Origin: an uncultured Clostridia bacterium
Lineage (GTDB): Bacteria; Bacillota; Clostridia; Oscillospirales; CAG-272
Length of the DNA stretch: 49,415 bases
Direction of reading: 5' to 3'
Assembly (NCBI GenBank): GCA_947627475.1
Contig: CANQWE010000008.1
Span: forward strand, 1 to 49,415
The notes under the pieces are model-generated. The model had not been told where the DNA came from. It saw only the letters and a program-made list of their open reading frames with translations, and made no database searches. Position numbers and translations under genes: made by a program. Shown in pieces: positions 1 to 9,244 of the stretch; positions within the stretch are counted from its first letter, which is position 1, and each line of letters starts with the position of its first letter.

Positions 1-348
1 ATTGTTCGGTTTGCGGAGCTGGAGGGATTTATGGAGGAAAAAGTACGCAATTATTCCTCCGGCATGGTGTCCCGACTGGGTTTTGCAATCGCCACGGCCA
101 GGGACACACCGGAGATTTTAATATTAGATGAAGTGCTTAGTGTGGGGGATATGTTTTTCAGGAAAAAAAGCGAGGTGCGGATCCGGGAAATGATCCATGG
201 CGGATCCACCGTGCTGATTGTGTCCCACTCCACTTCCACCATCCTGCAAAACTGTACCAAAGCCATTTGGATCGAAAAAGGCCACCTGAGAGCATTGGGA
301 GACCCCAAAGCGGTCTGTGCGGATTATGAAAAAATGAAGGAGGGATAA
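1..348 (+). CDS. ABC transporter ATP-binding protein, polysaccharide export type (3' part)
   Basis: The open frame runs in from the window edge, so only the C-terminal third of the ATPase is present. Visible parts are the ABC signature (YSSGM), the Walker B stretch ILILDEVLSVGD and the H-loop histidine in VSHS. The short, degenerate signature and the VLSVGD form of Walker B are typical of the Wzt/TagH/RfbE-like ATPases that power export of undecaprenyl-linked polysaccharide or teichoic acid across the membrane. The stop at 346-348 lies four bases before the GTG start of the next gene, so the two are surely co-transcribed. The permease partner would lie upstream of the window. The glycosyltransferases downstream fit an export role; the exact substrate is inferred. 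Confidence 0.9.
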   Translation: MVRFAELEGFMEEKVRNYSSGMVSRLGFAIATARDTPEILILDEVLSVGDMFFRKKSEVRIREMIHGGSTVLIVSHSTSTILQNCTKAIWIEKGHLRALGDPKAVCADYEKMKEG

Positions 349-351
349 TGT

Positions 352-2361
352 GTGAAGCAGTGGATCTACCGGATTTTTGTGAACCGGGTGCCGGGGATTC
401 GGGACAGATATCTGCGTTTTCGGGAGCGGGGCGGCAGGAGATGCGCGGCGCTTTGGTATCTGTTTTGGCTGAACATGCAGTATTATCTTTTGTTTCGCCG
501 CAGCCTGGCAGTACCCGCGCGGTTTGCCGCGTATGAAGAAAAAACGCTTTACAGCAGGGGCAGCGAATCGTCCCTGTCACACAGGGAGCCTCCTGCCGCC
601 TTCGCGGCGAAATTGGCGGCGGCAGACGTTATCTCCTTCGACGTATTCGACACCCTCCTTTTTCGACCGTTTTCTCATCCAACAGATCTCTTTCTTCTTT
701 TGGGGATGGAACTGCAGTACCCGGATTTCAAACGGATCCGCATAGAAGTAGAGGCGCGTGCCAGGAAAAAGAAGCATGACGCGGCGGGAACGTGGGAGGT
801 CACCTTGGAAGAAATCTGGGATGCGGTGGAGCGGGAGACTGGGATTCCAAAGGAAGTGGGAATCCAGGCGGAATGGACGTGGGAGAAAAAAAGCTGCTAT
901 GCAAACCCGTATATGCTCTGTGTGGTGGAAAAACTGCAAAGCATGGGCAAGCGGCTTGTGGCGACATCGGATATGTACCTGGGAAGAAAACGGATCCAGG
1001 AACTGCTGATGGTGTGCGGGTACAGCGCCTTTTCAGACTGCTTTGTCTCATGTGATTTCGGCGTTTCCAAAAGCGACGGCGGCCTGTACGGCATTATGCG
1101 GAAAAAAACAGGCGGGTCGGGCATCTATGCACATGTAGGAGACCATCCGGTTTCCGACGGGGAAGGGGCTCGGCGACAGGGCATACAGGCGTATCTGTAT
1201 CCCAAGTTCCACTGCCTGGGCGCACCATATCGCCCGCAGGACATGTCTTCCCTGACGGGCAGCGTGTACCGGGGACTGACCAGCGCACATCTCTACAACG
1301 GGCTGCGTGCCTTTTCCCGGGAATATGAATTCGGTTATCTGTACGGAGGCTTATTTGTATGCGGGTACTGCCGCTTTATCCACGCCTATGTCCAGCGCCA
1401 TGGGATCGAGAAAATTCTCTTTCTGTCCAGGGACGGCGCAGTTCTGATGGAAGCCTATCGCCGGATGTATCCCCAGGAAACTGAAACCACAAAATATGTA
1501 TATTGGTCCAGACTGGCTGGGGTGAAGCTGACGGCCCGGTATTTTAAGTATGATTACTTCCGCAGATTTCTGTATCACAAGGCAGATCAGCAGTATTCGA
1601 TCCGTCAGATTCTGGATGGTATGGAGCTTGGACACCTGCTGCAGCCCCTTTGCAGACAGGTAAATACAAACCCGTCAGACGCACTGACGTATAAAAATAT
1701 CGATACAATAAAAAACTATCTAATGGATAACTGGGACGGGGTGCTGAAGGGCTACGAAGAACAGGTAACTGCCGGCGGCATCTATATGAGACGTATCCTG
1801 CAGGACTGTCATAGAGCTGCAGCAGTGGATATCGGCTGGGCAGGAAGCGGCGCGGTGATGCTGCAGACTGCCGTCAGCCGGCTGTGGGGGATAGACTGCA
1901 GCATCACCGGTATCATAGCGGGAACAAATACCTGCCACGGTCCGGAGCCGGACGCAGGGGAACCATTTTTCCTGAGCGGACAGATGGTCAGCTATCTCTA
2001 TTCCCAGAGGGAGAACCGGGATCTGTGGAAATTTCACGATCCTGCACAGGGGCACAATCTGTACTGGGAGCTGCTTCTGGGGGCGCAGGAGGGAAGTCTC
2101 GTCGGTTTTTATCTGGATGCGGCGGGAAAACCCGTTTGCCGGTTTAAGGAAAAACCCCATCACGCCGAAAAAATCCGGGAAATACACAGGGGTATACTGG
2201 ATTTTGTACAGCAGTTACTTGAAATGGAGCAGCAGATCGGTGTGACACTGCCTATCAGCGGGCGGGATGCGTATGCGCCTATGCTGATCCCCTGCAGCAA
2301 AGGCAACAAAACATTCATGAAGGGGTTGGAGGCGCTGCTGGATGAGATGCATATTGTGTAG
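352..2361 (+). CDS. Large HAD-like protein of surface-polysaccharide loci
   Basis: A GTG start at 352 is set by AAGGAGGG seven bases upstream; an ATG at 348 opens only a short dead frame. The 669-residue protein has a HAD motif I (SFDVFDTLL, Asp97 and Asp100), a cap region, and a motif III/IV-like stretch around HVGDHPVSDGEGA. A second conserved block begins near residue 325 and contains FLSRDGAVLMEA. Proteins of this two-part layout are common in capsule and teichoic-acid clusters but have no firmly assigned reaction. They may be phosphatases or phosphotransferases acting on lipid-linked glycans in the cytoplasm. The last 20 bases overlap the next gene, which supports translational coupling. 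The HAD fold is well supported; the substrate is unknown. Confidence 0.8.
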   Translation: MKQWIYRIFVNRVPGIRDRYLRFRERGGRRCAALWYLFWLNMQYYLLFRRSLAVPARFAAYEEKTLYSRGSESSLSHREPPAAFAAKLAAADVISFDVFDTLLFRPFSHPTDLFLLLGMELQYPDFKRIRIEVEARARKKKHDAAGTWEVTLEEIWDAVERETGIPKEVGIQAEWTWEKKSCYANPYMLCVVEKLQSMGKRLVATSDMYLGRKRIQELLMVCGYSAFSDCFVSCDFGVSKSDGGLYGIMRKKTGGSGIYAHVGDHPVSDGEGARRQGIQAYLYPKFHCLGAPYRPQDMSSLTGSVYRGLTSAHLYNGLRAFSREYEFGYLYGGLFVCGYCRFIHAYVQRHGIEKILFLSRDGAVLMEAYRRMYPQETETTKYVYWSRLAGVKLTARYFKYDYFRRFLYHKADQQYSIRQILDGMELGHLLQPLCRQVNTNPSDALTYKNIDTIKNYLMDNWDGVLKGYEEQVTAGGIYMRRILQDCHRAAAVDIGWAGSGAVMLQTAVSRLWGIDCSITGIIAGTNTCHGPEPDAGEPFFLSGQMVSYLYSQRENRDLWKFHDPAQGHNLYWELLLGAQEGSLVGFYLDAAGKPVCRFKEKPHHAEKIREIHRGILDFVQQLLEMEQQIGVTLPISGRDAYAPMLIPCSKGNKTFMKGLEALLDEMHIV

Positions 2362-3331
2362 TGGCGCCGGGAATCCCCCCCTGGTGCTTTATCATGCCAT
2401 TAGCTCCTACCAGCTGCTGGAGGTAATGCTGCATCGAATGCGCTTTCATGAAAAGGACAGAGCGGTGCTGATTCTGCCGGATTTTATCGTGAAAAAATAT
2501 CCCCAGTATCAAAAACTGGCCGCAAGGCATTTTTTTGATGAAGTGTACCTTTTTCCCTATCTGCAAATTCCCCATGGGGAGGAAGCACAAATTTTGGAGG
2601 ACGTGGCACGTTGCTATAGACAGGTGGTCCCGTATGATATTGCATCTTTTGCACAAGTCTATATAGCAGGGGCACATTTTTACTTCTCTCTGTATCTGAT
2701 ACAAAACCAGATTCGGTTTACCTTTTTTGAGGATGCGGCGGGGATGCTCAGCCGACCGCAGCAGCTCCACGACGCGCTTTCCAAAAAGTTTCCCGTCCAT
2801 GCTGCTATTGCCCAAAAATACGGGCTGTTTGACGGGGAGAATCCTTTGGTAGACCGAATCATTTGCCTTATGCGGGCGCAGACTCGGGATGTGTCCCATG
2901 AAAAATATGTGGATTTTTCTGTGGAGACGGCGCTTCAGACTCTTGCACCGTCAAAGCGAAAAAAGGTCATCCGCTTTTTTCTGAGGCGCCGGCTGCGGGG
3001 GAGAGTCCTGGCAATTCTGCTGACCCAGCATTTTGCCAATCTGCATATTATGAGCGCAGCAGAACAGCAGCGGATGTATGAAGATTTGCGGGACGGCCCG
3101 CTTCGGGGAATTTCCCTGATGGTAAAGCCCCATCCGGACGACACACTAAATTATGCAAAAATTTTTCCGGACGCCTATATCATACGGCAGATTTTTCCGG
3201 CGGAGCTGCTGCCCTATGTGTTTCGAAACAAGCCAGAGTGCATTTATACGTTCGATTCTACCAGCTGCGAAAATCTGCGGGGGCACTTTGTCATCCGGAA
3301 AATAGGAAGGGAAAAAGATGCAAGGAAGTAA
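2342..3331 (+). CDS. GT52/polysialyltransferase-like glycosyltransferase, first copy
   Basis: The 329-residue protein has an N-terminal VLYHAISSYQLLEVML segment and a later MVKPHPDD motif followed by a C-terminal stretch with YTFDSTSCENL. This layout (YQLL near the N-terminus, KPHP in the second Rossmann domain, then a Ser/Thr-rich loop) matches GT-B sialyltransferase-type families such as GT52 and the capsule polysialyltransferases, which use CMP-activated sugars. The start lies inside the 3' end of the preceding gene (20-base overlap), and its own end overlaps the next gene by 14 bases. The next gene is a distant relative with the same two motifs. A CMP-sugar synthetase gene four positions downstream agrees with a CMP-sugar donor. 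The donor and acceptor are inferred. Confidence 0.7.
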   Translation: MRCILCSGAGNPPLVLYHAISSYQLLEVMLHRMRFHEKDRAVLILPDFIVKKYPQYQKLAARHFFDEVYLFPYLQIPHGEEAQILEDVARCYRQVVPYDIASFAQVYIAGAHFYFSLYLIQNQIRFTFFEDAAGMLSRPQQLHDALSKKFPVHAAIAQKYGLFDGENPLVDRIICLMRAQTRDVSHEKYVDFSVETALQTLAPSKRKKVIRFFLRRRLRGRVLAILLTQHFANLHIMSAAEQQRMYEDLRDGPLRGISLMVKPHPDDTLNYAKIFPDAYIIRQIFPAELLPYVFRNKPECIYTFDSTSCENLRGHFVIRKIGREKDARK

Positions 3332-4406
3332 GGCTTTAATCATTGCCAACTCTGTGTATCAGCTGCTCACAGCAGTACACATGCGGCGGACGTTTTTGTG
3401 TAACGGGGACGTGGATCTGATCGTCACGGACGTGACGCCTCAGCTGCGGGAAACAGTGCCGCGCCTGGAAGACACAGGGCTATTTGATCGGGTGATTTTC
3501 GGCTCTACCTTGGAGACAAGCAAAAAGTATGCCGGAGCAAAGGATGAACAGTTGTCGGAGGGATTTGGGCAGATCGACCGGATTTTTGGCTGGACACTCA
3601 GTGAGGAACTGGCGGACTATAGGGCAGTATACTTTTCCAATTTTGACCCGTTTACCAGAATGCTGGCCTGTCGTTACTACCACCAGCCCTGCACCTTTAT
3701 CTGGTATGAGGACGGGTTTTCTTCCTATGTGATCGATTATCTGCGAGAGGATCGGGCACCAATCAACCGTCATCCCGAAGGGAGAAAAATCCGGGATAAG
3801 GTGGAGTATGCTTTGCTGTATGAACCCCATCTTGCTATGCGGGGAGACCGTCTGCCAAATCTCGCTCTGCCCAAAATCAGCCGTCAGGATGCCCAGCTGC
3901 GGGAGCTTTTGAATTATATCTTTACTTACGAAAAGCCGGAGCAGGGTGCAGATTTTGTTTTCTTGGAACAGTCGTTTCGGGCGGAGGGACTGAAAAACAA
4001 TGATATTGCCCTGATGCGGGAATGTCAGCAGACAGTTGGCTCCAGCCGGTTTATGGTAAAGCCCCATCCGAGAAACCCCGAAAATCTCCCCTTTCAGCTG
4101 GGACTCACCAGGCGGTATCCCAACGACATTCCTTGGGAGCTGTTTCTTTTAAACGAGAATCCGGAGGATACAACGGTCCTCACCGTGTGTTCCAATGGAG
4201 CGCTGACCGGACGGCTGGTGTTTGGACTGGACACAAATGTGGTAATGCTGTATCGGCTGTTCGAGGGAAAGGTTCTTTGGAAAGAGGACGAGATTTTAAA
4301 ACGGTATCTGCAGAAATTTCAAAAGCAGTTTGCAGGAAAAAAGTATTATGTACCCCAGACGGTCTACGAGCTGCGGAGCGTGCTTCGCTATCTGGCCGGA
4401 CTATAA
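3318..4406 (+). CDS. GT52/polysialyltransferase-like glycosyltransferase, second copy
   Basis: The 362-residue protein begins with KALIIANSVYQLLTAV, the classic N-terminal signature of GT52-type lipooligosaccharide sialyltransferase relatives. It carries FMVKPHPRNPEN near residue 245 and a C-terminal TVCSNGALTGRLVFG loop, which in this superfamily forms part of the nucleotide-sugar site. It follows the first copy with a 14-base overlap and precedes the GT2 gene by 27 bases. Two related transferases in tandem suggest either two linkages or a repeat-unit polymerising pair. A CMP-keto-acid sugar would be the expected donor, in line with the KdsB-like gene at 6230. No membrane segment is visible, so it probably acts on the cytoplasmic face. 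Confidence 0.75.
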   Translation: MQGSKALIIANSVYQLLTAVHMRRTFLCNGDVDLIVTDVTPQLRETVPRLEDTGLFDRVIFGSTLETSKKYAGAKDEQLSEGFGQIDRIFGWTLSEELADYRAVYFSNFDPFTRMLACRYYHQPCTFIWYEDGFSSYVIDYLREDRAPINRHPEGRKIRDKVEYALLYEPHLAMRGDRLPNLALPKISRQDAQLRELLNYIFTYEKPEQGADFVFLEQSFRAEGLKNNDIALMRECQQTVGSSRFMVKPHPRNPENLPFQLGLTRRYPNDIPWELFLLNENPEDTTVLTVCSNGALTGRLVFGLDTNVVMLYRLFEGKVLWKEDEILKRYLQKFQKQFAGKKYYVPQTVYELRSVLRYLAGL

Positions 4407-4433
4407 TGCTTCACAGCTGCCCAGGAGGACAAA

Positions 4434-6218
4434 ATGTGTGAATGGAACGATAGGATAGATGAAACAGATCAGAAAGAAGTAAAAGTATCGGTGATAATCC
4501 CCGTTTATCAGGTGGAAAATTATTTGGAGCGGGCGGTGGATTCCGTCCTGGCCCAGACCTTGGAAGAAAAAGAGATTATTCTGGTAGACGATGGAAGCCA
4601 GGATACTTCCCCCGGAATATGCGACCGCTACGCGCAGCAGTATCCGGGGCTCGTTCACGTGATCCACAAACAAAACCAGGGACTGGGAATGGCCCGCAAC
4701 TCTGGACTGGACATAGCCAGAGGGGAATATGTAGCCTTTCTGGATTCGGACGATACGGTGGAGCCGGAGATGTATGCGGCCATGTATACAAAGGCGGTAT
4801 CGGAGGACTGTGACATCGTGATGTGTGACGTGCGCATCATCTATGTAGAGGAAGGCAGAAGCTCTGTAGTCTCTTCGTATACAGATGAAACAGTGGATCT
4901 GTCGGACTATATCGCCAACGGCAACAATATTACCTACAGTGTGAACAAGCTTTACCGGAGAAGTCTGTGGGATGATATCCGGTATGAAAAAATGCTGTTT
5001 GAGGACATTGCGCTGATCCCGGCGCTGGTCACCAGAACGCCCCGAATCGGTTATATAAAGGAGGCGTTTTACAATTATTACAGGAGGCCCAATACCATAT
5101 CCACCTCCTTTGTGGGAGAGATGGTGGATATCCTTCGCGCCTTTCGCAGCTTCCTTGAGACAAGCGACCCGAGATACCGGGAGGAAGTGGTGTATTGCAT
5201 CGCGAAGCAGCTGTATTGGAATATGACCCAGTCCCGGGTGCTGTTTGCAGCAGATTTCATCGAGTTTCTAAAGGAATATAAGCGGTATTTTCTGCTGAGT
5301 CCCTATCTGAAAAAGGACAGCAAGGTGGGGACAATTCTGGACTTTATAGACAAAGAGGTCATTCCCGAGAGATTTATCTGCGTGCATTGGCACCGTCCGA
5401 TCCCAGAGGGGTTTCTGGACCAGCTGCATACCGATTTTCCCATGGCCGAGCTGGTTTTGGTGGACGAGCACGCCTGCGCTGCAGAGCATCTGCCGGGGAA
5501 CGTACAAAAGGCACTGGACCAGGGAAACACGGCCTATGCGGAGGAATATATTGCGCTGCGTCAGCTGAGTGAAGGGGGCGGGATCGTGCTGAGTCCGGAA
5601 TACCGGGCAAATCTGAACCTGAAAAAACTTCGGCTGAACCGCATCTTTTTCGGGTTTGAAGACGATGAGGCGCTGACTACAGGCTGCTATGGGGCGCTGC
5701 AAGGCCATTACGTGATCCAAGCCCTGCTGGACACCTATGAGACAGATTCTATACACAATAAGGCATTTTTGCCCCTGCGGGACCGGATCCGGGATTTTCT
5801 GATTCTGCATTTTCAGCTGAAGATGGGCGGCAGAAAGCAGCTTTTGAAAAAAGAGGTGCAAATCTATCTGCCAAGCGTGCTGGCCTATGATATGAAGGAC
5901 GGGGAAAACTGCTGCAGACGGGCGGATATCCCCGTACCTGAGGGCTTTGAAGCAGTCAGTGGCAAGGTGCTGCGGATGTGGTCGGACCGGATTTTGGAAA
6001 ACTGGAATCTGTATAAGCGGGAGCTGGGTGAAAAGCATGCATCCAAAGGCAAGGCGCCTGCTTCGGCACCTGCATGGGCCTCCAAAGCGCCGCCATCCGG
6101 TATAAGTCAGCAGGAGGTGGACCGGCGGATTCAGGATGTGGTAAAAACGTATGAGAATTCCACTTCCTGGAAGCTCACCCGGCCGATCCGGGCCCTGGGA
6201 AAACTATTTCGAAAATAA
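4434..6218 (+). CDS. Glycosyltransferase family 2 with C-terminal second glycosyltransferase-like domain
   Basis: Residues 17-230 are a GT-A family 2 domain: VSVIIPVYQVENYL, VDDGS at 51-55, and the metal-binding DSDD at 104-107. Residues about 305-470 resemble a GT32/DXD-type domain: a VHWHRP opening, then YAEEYIALRQLSEGGGI, but the expected DXD after the YGGIY-like segment is replaced by SPEYR. A low-complexity Ala/Pro/Ser linker near 550 leads to a tail with STSWKLTRPIRALGKL, a short motif often found at the C-terminus of bacterial GT2 and GT4 enzymes. At 594 residues it is about twice a single GT2 domain. AGGAC upstream supports the ATG at 4434. The second domain may be catalytically dead or regulatory; this is inference. 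Confidence 0.85.
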   Translation: MCEWNDRIDETDQKEVKVSVIIPVYQVENYLERAVDSVLAQTLEEKEIILVDDGSQDTSPGICDRYAQQYPGLVHVIHKQNQGLGMARNSGLDIARGEYVAFLDSDDTVEPEMYAAMYTKAVSEDCDIVMCDVRIIYVEEGRSSVVSSYTDETVDLSDYIANGNNITYSVNKLYRRSLWDDIRYEKMLFEDIALIPALVTRTPRIGYIKEAFYNYYRRPNTISTSFVGEMVDILRAFRSFLETSDPRYREEVVYCIAKQLYWNMTQSRVLFAADFIEFLKEYKRYFLLSPYLKKDSKVGTILDFIDKEVIPERFICVHWHRPIPEGFLDQLHTDFPMAELVLVDEHACAAEHLPGNVQKALDQGNTAYAEEYIALRQLSEGGGIVLSPEYRANLNLKKLRLNRIFFGFEDDEALTTGCYGALQGHYVIQALLDTYETDSIHNKAFLPLRDRIRDFLILHFQLKMGGRKQLLKKEVQIYLPSVLAYDMKDGENCCRRADIPVPEGFEAVSGKVLRMWSDRILENWNLYKRELGEKHASKGKAPASAPAWASKAPPSGISQQEVDRRIQDVVKTYENSTSWKLTRPIRALGKLFRK

Positions 6219-6229
6219 GGAGGTGCGGG

Positions 6230-6973
6230 ATGCGAACCGTTGCAATTATTCCTGCACGCTATGAATCCAGCCGGCTGCGGGGAAAGCCGCTGGCGGATAT
6301 ATGTGCCCGGCCCATGATCTGGTGGGTGTATCAGCGGGTGCTGCAATGTGAGAAAATCGACGCCGTATATGTGGCCACCGACAATGCGCAAATTCAGAAG
6401 GTTTGTACTCAGTATGGGATCAATAGTGTGATGACCTCCCCCCTGCACCGCAGCAGCACAGAGCGGCTCTACGAAGTGGCCCAGACCATTGCGGCGGATG
6501 TATATGTCTGTGTCAACGGAGATGAACCGCTGATAGAACCGGCCACCGTGCAGCAGGTGATTCCCCGGGAAGGGACCGCATTTTTCGCCTGCAATCTCAT
6601 GACGAAAATCCACAATCCGGTAGAGGCGGTGGACGATACCAACATTAAAGTGGTAACGGACGAAGCGGGGTATGCACTGTTTATGTCCAGAAGCCCCATT
6701 CCCCATCCCAAGTCCAGTGTGGATTATTCTTACTACAAGCACCTGGGCGTGCTGGCCTACTCTCTGGAGGCGCTACGCTTTTTTGCACAGACGTCCCGGG
6801 GACCGCTGGAAGCCATTGAAGACATTAACGAGCTGCGCTTCATCGAACATGGCAAAAAGCTGCAGATGATCCCGGTGGAGGCGCACACCCTGTCAGTGGA
6901 TACGCCAAAGGATCTGGATTTTGTCAGAGGTATCATCCAAAAGAAATTAGAGAGAGGAGAGATTACGCTATGA
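6230..6973 (+). CDS. KdsB-like CMP-keto-acid-sugar synthetase (cytidylyltransferase)
   Basis: This 247-residue protein matches 3-deoxy-manno-octulosonate cytidylyltransferase along its whole length. Visible motifs are IIPARYESSRLRGKPL (CTP-binding loop), VATDN, MTSPLHRSSTERLYEV, VNGDEPLIEP, and the C-terminal SVDTPKDLDFV. KdsB transfers CMP from CTP to the anomeric hydroxyl of KDO. KDO itself is a Gram-negative lipopolysaccharide sugar, so here the enzyme probably activates a related ulosonic acid for the wall polymer. A perfect AGGAGG precedes the ATG by seven bases. The stop overlaps the aldolase start in ATGA, tying CMP activation to the aldolase gene. No KdsA-type PEP synthase is seen in the window. 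The family is clear; the exact sugar is not. Confidence 0.85.
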   Translation: MRTVAIIPARYESSRLRGKPLADICARPMIWWVYQRVLQCEKIDAVYVATDNAQIQKVCTQYGINSVMTSPLHRSSTERLYEVAQTIAADVYVCVNGDEPLIEPATVQQVIPREGTAFFACNLMTKIHNPVEAVDDTNIKVVTDEAGYALFMSRSPIPHPKSSVDYSYYKHLGVLAYSLEALRFFAQTSRGPLEAIEDINELRFIEHGKKLQMIPVEAHTLSVDTPKDLDFVRGIIQKKLERGEITL

Positions 6974-8550
6974 GTACGCAGATATTGGACTGTACCCTGC
7001 GGGACGGGGGCTATATCAACGATTGGAGATTTGGGAAAAAGACGATTATTTCCATCCTGGATAGACTGGAGCGGGCAAACATCGATATTATTGAATGCGG
7101 GTTTCTGACCCGCATGGTGAAGGATGAAGCCTGTTCTCTCTTCAACGATATTGCCCAAATCGAAGCGGTATTGCCCAAAAAGGAGCGAACCGCCATGTAC
7201 GTGGCGATGATCGCCATCGGAGAAAAGGAGCTGCATCCGTCTGAACTGTCACCCTATGATGGGAAAAGCATCGAGGGAATCCGCCTCACCTTCCACAAGG
7301 AAGAGATCGATCAGGCGATCCAGTGGGCCGACATTATTATGGAAAAGGGATATAAGGTGTTCATGCAGCCTGTGGGCACGGGATTTTACAGCGATATCGA
7401 ACTTTTGCAGCTGGTGGAAAAAATGAACGCGCTGCAGCCTTATGCCTTTTATATTGTAGATACCTTGGGCAGCATGTACCGAAACGAAGTATCCCATCGG
7501 TTTTACCTGATCGACGGAAATATGCGTCCGGAAATCCGCCTTGGCTTTCATGGGCACAACAATCTGCAGCTGGCCTTTTCCAACGCCCAGATTTTGGGGA
7601 AGATCCAGACCAAGCGTACCCTGATCCTGGATTCCTCAGTCAATGGAATGGGCAGGGGAGCGGGCAATCTGCCCACGGAACTGATCACCCAGTATATCAA
7701 CAAGAATATCGCCTCCCGCTATGACGTCACCATGGTGATGGACATCTATGACGAATTTATCTCCTCCATCCGTAAGGAATTTGAGTGGGGCTACAGCGTG
7801 CCGTATCATATCGCCGCAAGCAATGTATGCCATCCCAATTATGCGGCTTATCTCATCAACAAACAGACCCTGACCATGAAGGACATTGAAAAAATCATTC
7901 AATCGATTCCGGGCGAATACAAAATACTGTATGATCAGAAGCTGATTGAGCAGCTGTATGCAAAGTATCAAAGCAACAAAATCGATGACAGCGCGGCCAT
8001 TCGGGAGATCATCAAGTGGATCCGTGGAAAGAAAATTTTGCTGCTGGCACCCGGTAAGAGTCTTGCATCGGACTATGATTCGATTATGCAGTTTATTGAC
8101 GTGGAGGAGCCCTTTGTCATTTCTACCAACTTTGTGGATGCACGCTACCGTATGAACGCCTGCTTTGTAAGCAATCACAAGCGTATGGATATCATCGAGC
8201 AGGAGATCCGGTATATTGGAGGCATTCGCACCATCCTCACCTCCAACATTTCTGGAGGCGACGATTGTGTGTATGTGGACTATGCCCGTTATACCAACCA
8301 GGACGCGATGATTTCAGACAACGCAGGGCTGATGCTGCTGAATGTGCTGCGGCGCTGCGGGGTGCAAAAGGTGTATCTTGCGGGCTTCGACGGCTTTTAC
8401 AGCCACAACGGAAATTATTATACAGAAGAGCTAAGTCTTCAGGTGAATGAAGCGGAAGTGTATGAAAAGCAGAGCCGGATCCGGCGTCAGCTGAAGGAAC
8501 TGTCCCAGGATATAGAACTCTGCTTTCTCACGCCGTCTGTGTATGAATAG
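6970..8550 (+). CDS. DRE-TIM (HMGL-like) aldolase fused to a C-terminal Rossmann-like domain
   Basis: Residues 1-about 300 form a DRE-TIM metallolyase barrel: LDCTLRDGGY (Asp7, Arg11), the metal-binding HxH in GFHGHNN (His194, His196), and the NGMGRGAGN loop. Relatives include 4-hydroxy-2-oxovalerate aldolase, which forms or splits carbon-carbon bonds next to pyruvate. Residues about 345-526 are a second domain beginning KKILLLAPGKSL and ending around VYLAGFDGFYSHNGNYY. That pattern resembles DUF115/MptE-like proteins and, more loosely, GT42 sialyltransferases. A pyruvate aldolase next to a CMP-ulosonate synthetase suggests it builds the keto-acid sugar from an aldehyde plus pyruvate. That is inference. 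The start overlaps kdsB by four bases, and the end overlaps a possible early start of the HAD gene. Confidence 0.85.
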   Translation: MSTQILDCTLRDGGYINDWRFGKKTIISILDRLERANIDIIECGFLTRMVKDEACSLFNDIAQIEAVLPKKERTAMYVAMIAIGEKELHPSELSPYDGKSIEGIRLTFHKEEIDQAIQWADIIMEKGYKVFMQPVGTGFYSDIELLQLVEKMNALQPYAFYIVDTLGSMYRNEVSHRFYLIDGNMRPEIRLGFHGHNNLQLAFSNAQILGKIQTKRTLILDSSVNGMGRGAGNLPTELITQYINKNIASRYDVTMVMDIYDEFISSIRKEFEWGYSVPYHIAASNVCHPNYAAYLINKQTLTMKDIEKIIQSIPGEYKILYDQKLIEQLYAKYQSNKIDDSAAIREIIKWIRGKKILLLAPGKSLASDYDSIMQFIDVEEPFVISTNFVDARYRMNACFVSNHKRMDIIEQEIRYIGGIRTILTSNISGGDDCVYVDYARYTNQDAMISDNAGLMLLNVLRRCGVQKVYLAGFDGFYSHNGNYYTEELSLQVNEAEVYEKQSRIRRQLKELSQDIELCFLTPSVYE

Positions 8551-8560
8551 GGAGTCTGCC

Positions 8561-9244
8561 ATGGACTTGTGTAAACGATATAGGTGTATCTTATTTGATA
8601 TGGATGGGACACTGGTGGACTCTTATGAGGGCATTTTTCATGCGTATCGCTGGACAATGGAGCAAATGGGGCGGGCGTTCGAGGGCGACCCTTTCGTCCG
8701 CCGGGCCATTGGCGCGCCGCTAATCTGGGTATTTGAAAATCTATGCGGGATGGACTTTCCTTCGGCAGAGCAGGCGGCGGCACAGTTTCGTGCCTATTAT
8801 GCACGGGAGGGTAAGCACCAGGTCAAGGTGTACGACGGTATGGAGGAGACGCTCTGTCGGCTGAAAGCAGCCGGTTGTTTCCTGGGAACAGCTACCCTGA
8901 AGCGGGAGCACTTTGCAAAGGAAATACTAAAAGAGCAGGGGCTGCTGGCTTATTTCGATGCGGTGTGCGGTATGGACGCAGAGGACCGTCTTACAAAGGC
9001 AGATTTGATCCGGCGGTGCATGCAGGCCGCAAAAGCTGGAAAAGAGGAGACGATTTTGGTCGGTGACAGCATCTTTGATGCTGCCGGCGCGGCGGAAGCC
9101 GGCGTTGCTTTTTTGGCGGTCACATATGGCTTTGGATTTCACGGTCAGGAAAATCCCAGGGAGCATGGTGCGGCAATGATTGCAGAAACGGCCGGGGAGA
9201 TCGGGGATTTGCTTTGCACAGTAGGGAAGGAAACAAAAAGATGA
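8561..9244 (+). CDS. HAD-superfamily phosphatase (phosphoglycolate-phosphatase-like)
   Basis: The protein shows all HAD-IA motifs: FDMDGTLVDS (nucleophile and acid/base Asp), the Thr of TATLKR, a Lys in the following helix, and LVGDSIFDAAGA (metal-binding Asp). The helical cap lies between motifs I and II, as in Gph-like enzymes. An in-frame ATG at 8543 also exists, but the ATG at 8561 has GGGAG at a proper spacing and is preferred. In the KDO pathway a phosphatase (KdsC) acts before cytidylylation. This enzyme is of a different HAD subfamily, yet its position directly after the aldolase suggests it may dephosphorylate the aldolase product. The stop overlaps the LCP gene start in ATGA. Confidence 0.85.
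   Translation: MDLCKRYRCILFDMDGTLVDSYEGIFHAYRWTMEQMGRAFEGDPFVRRAIGAPLIWVFENLCGMDFPSAEQAAAQFRAYYAREGKHQVKVYDGMEETLCRLKAAGCFLGTATLKREHFAKEILKEQGLLAYFDAVCGMDAEDRLTKADLIRRCMQAAKAGKEETILVGDSIFDAAGAAEAGVAFLAVTYGFGFHGQENPREHGAAMIAETAGEIGDLLCTVGKETKR

Noticed and set aside
9214..9240. TTG start for the LCP gene
   Set aside because: The ATG at 9241 has AGGGAAGG upstream, overlaps the preceding stop in ATGA and gives a normal membrane N-terminus.
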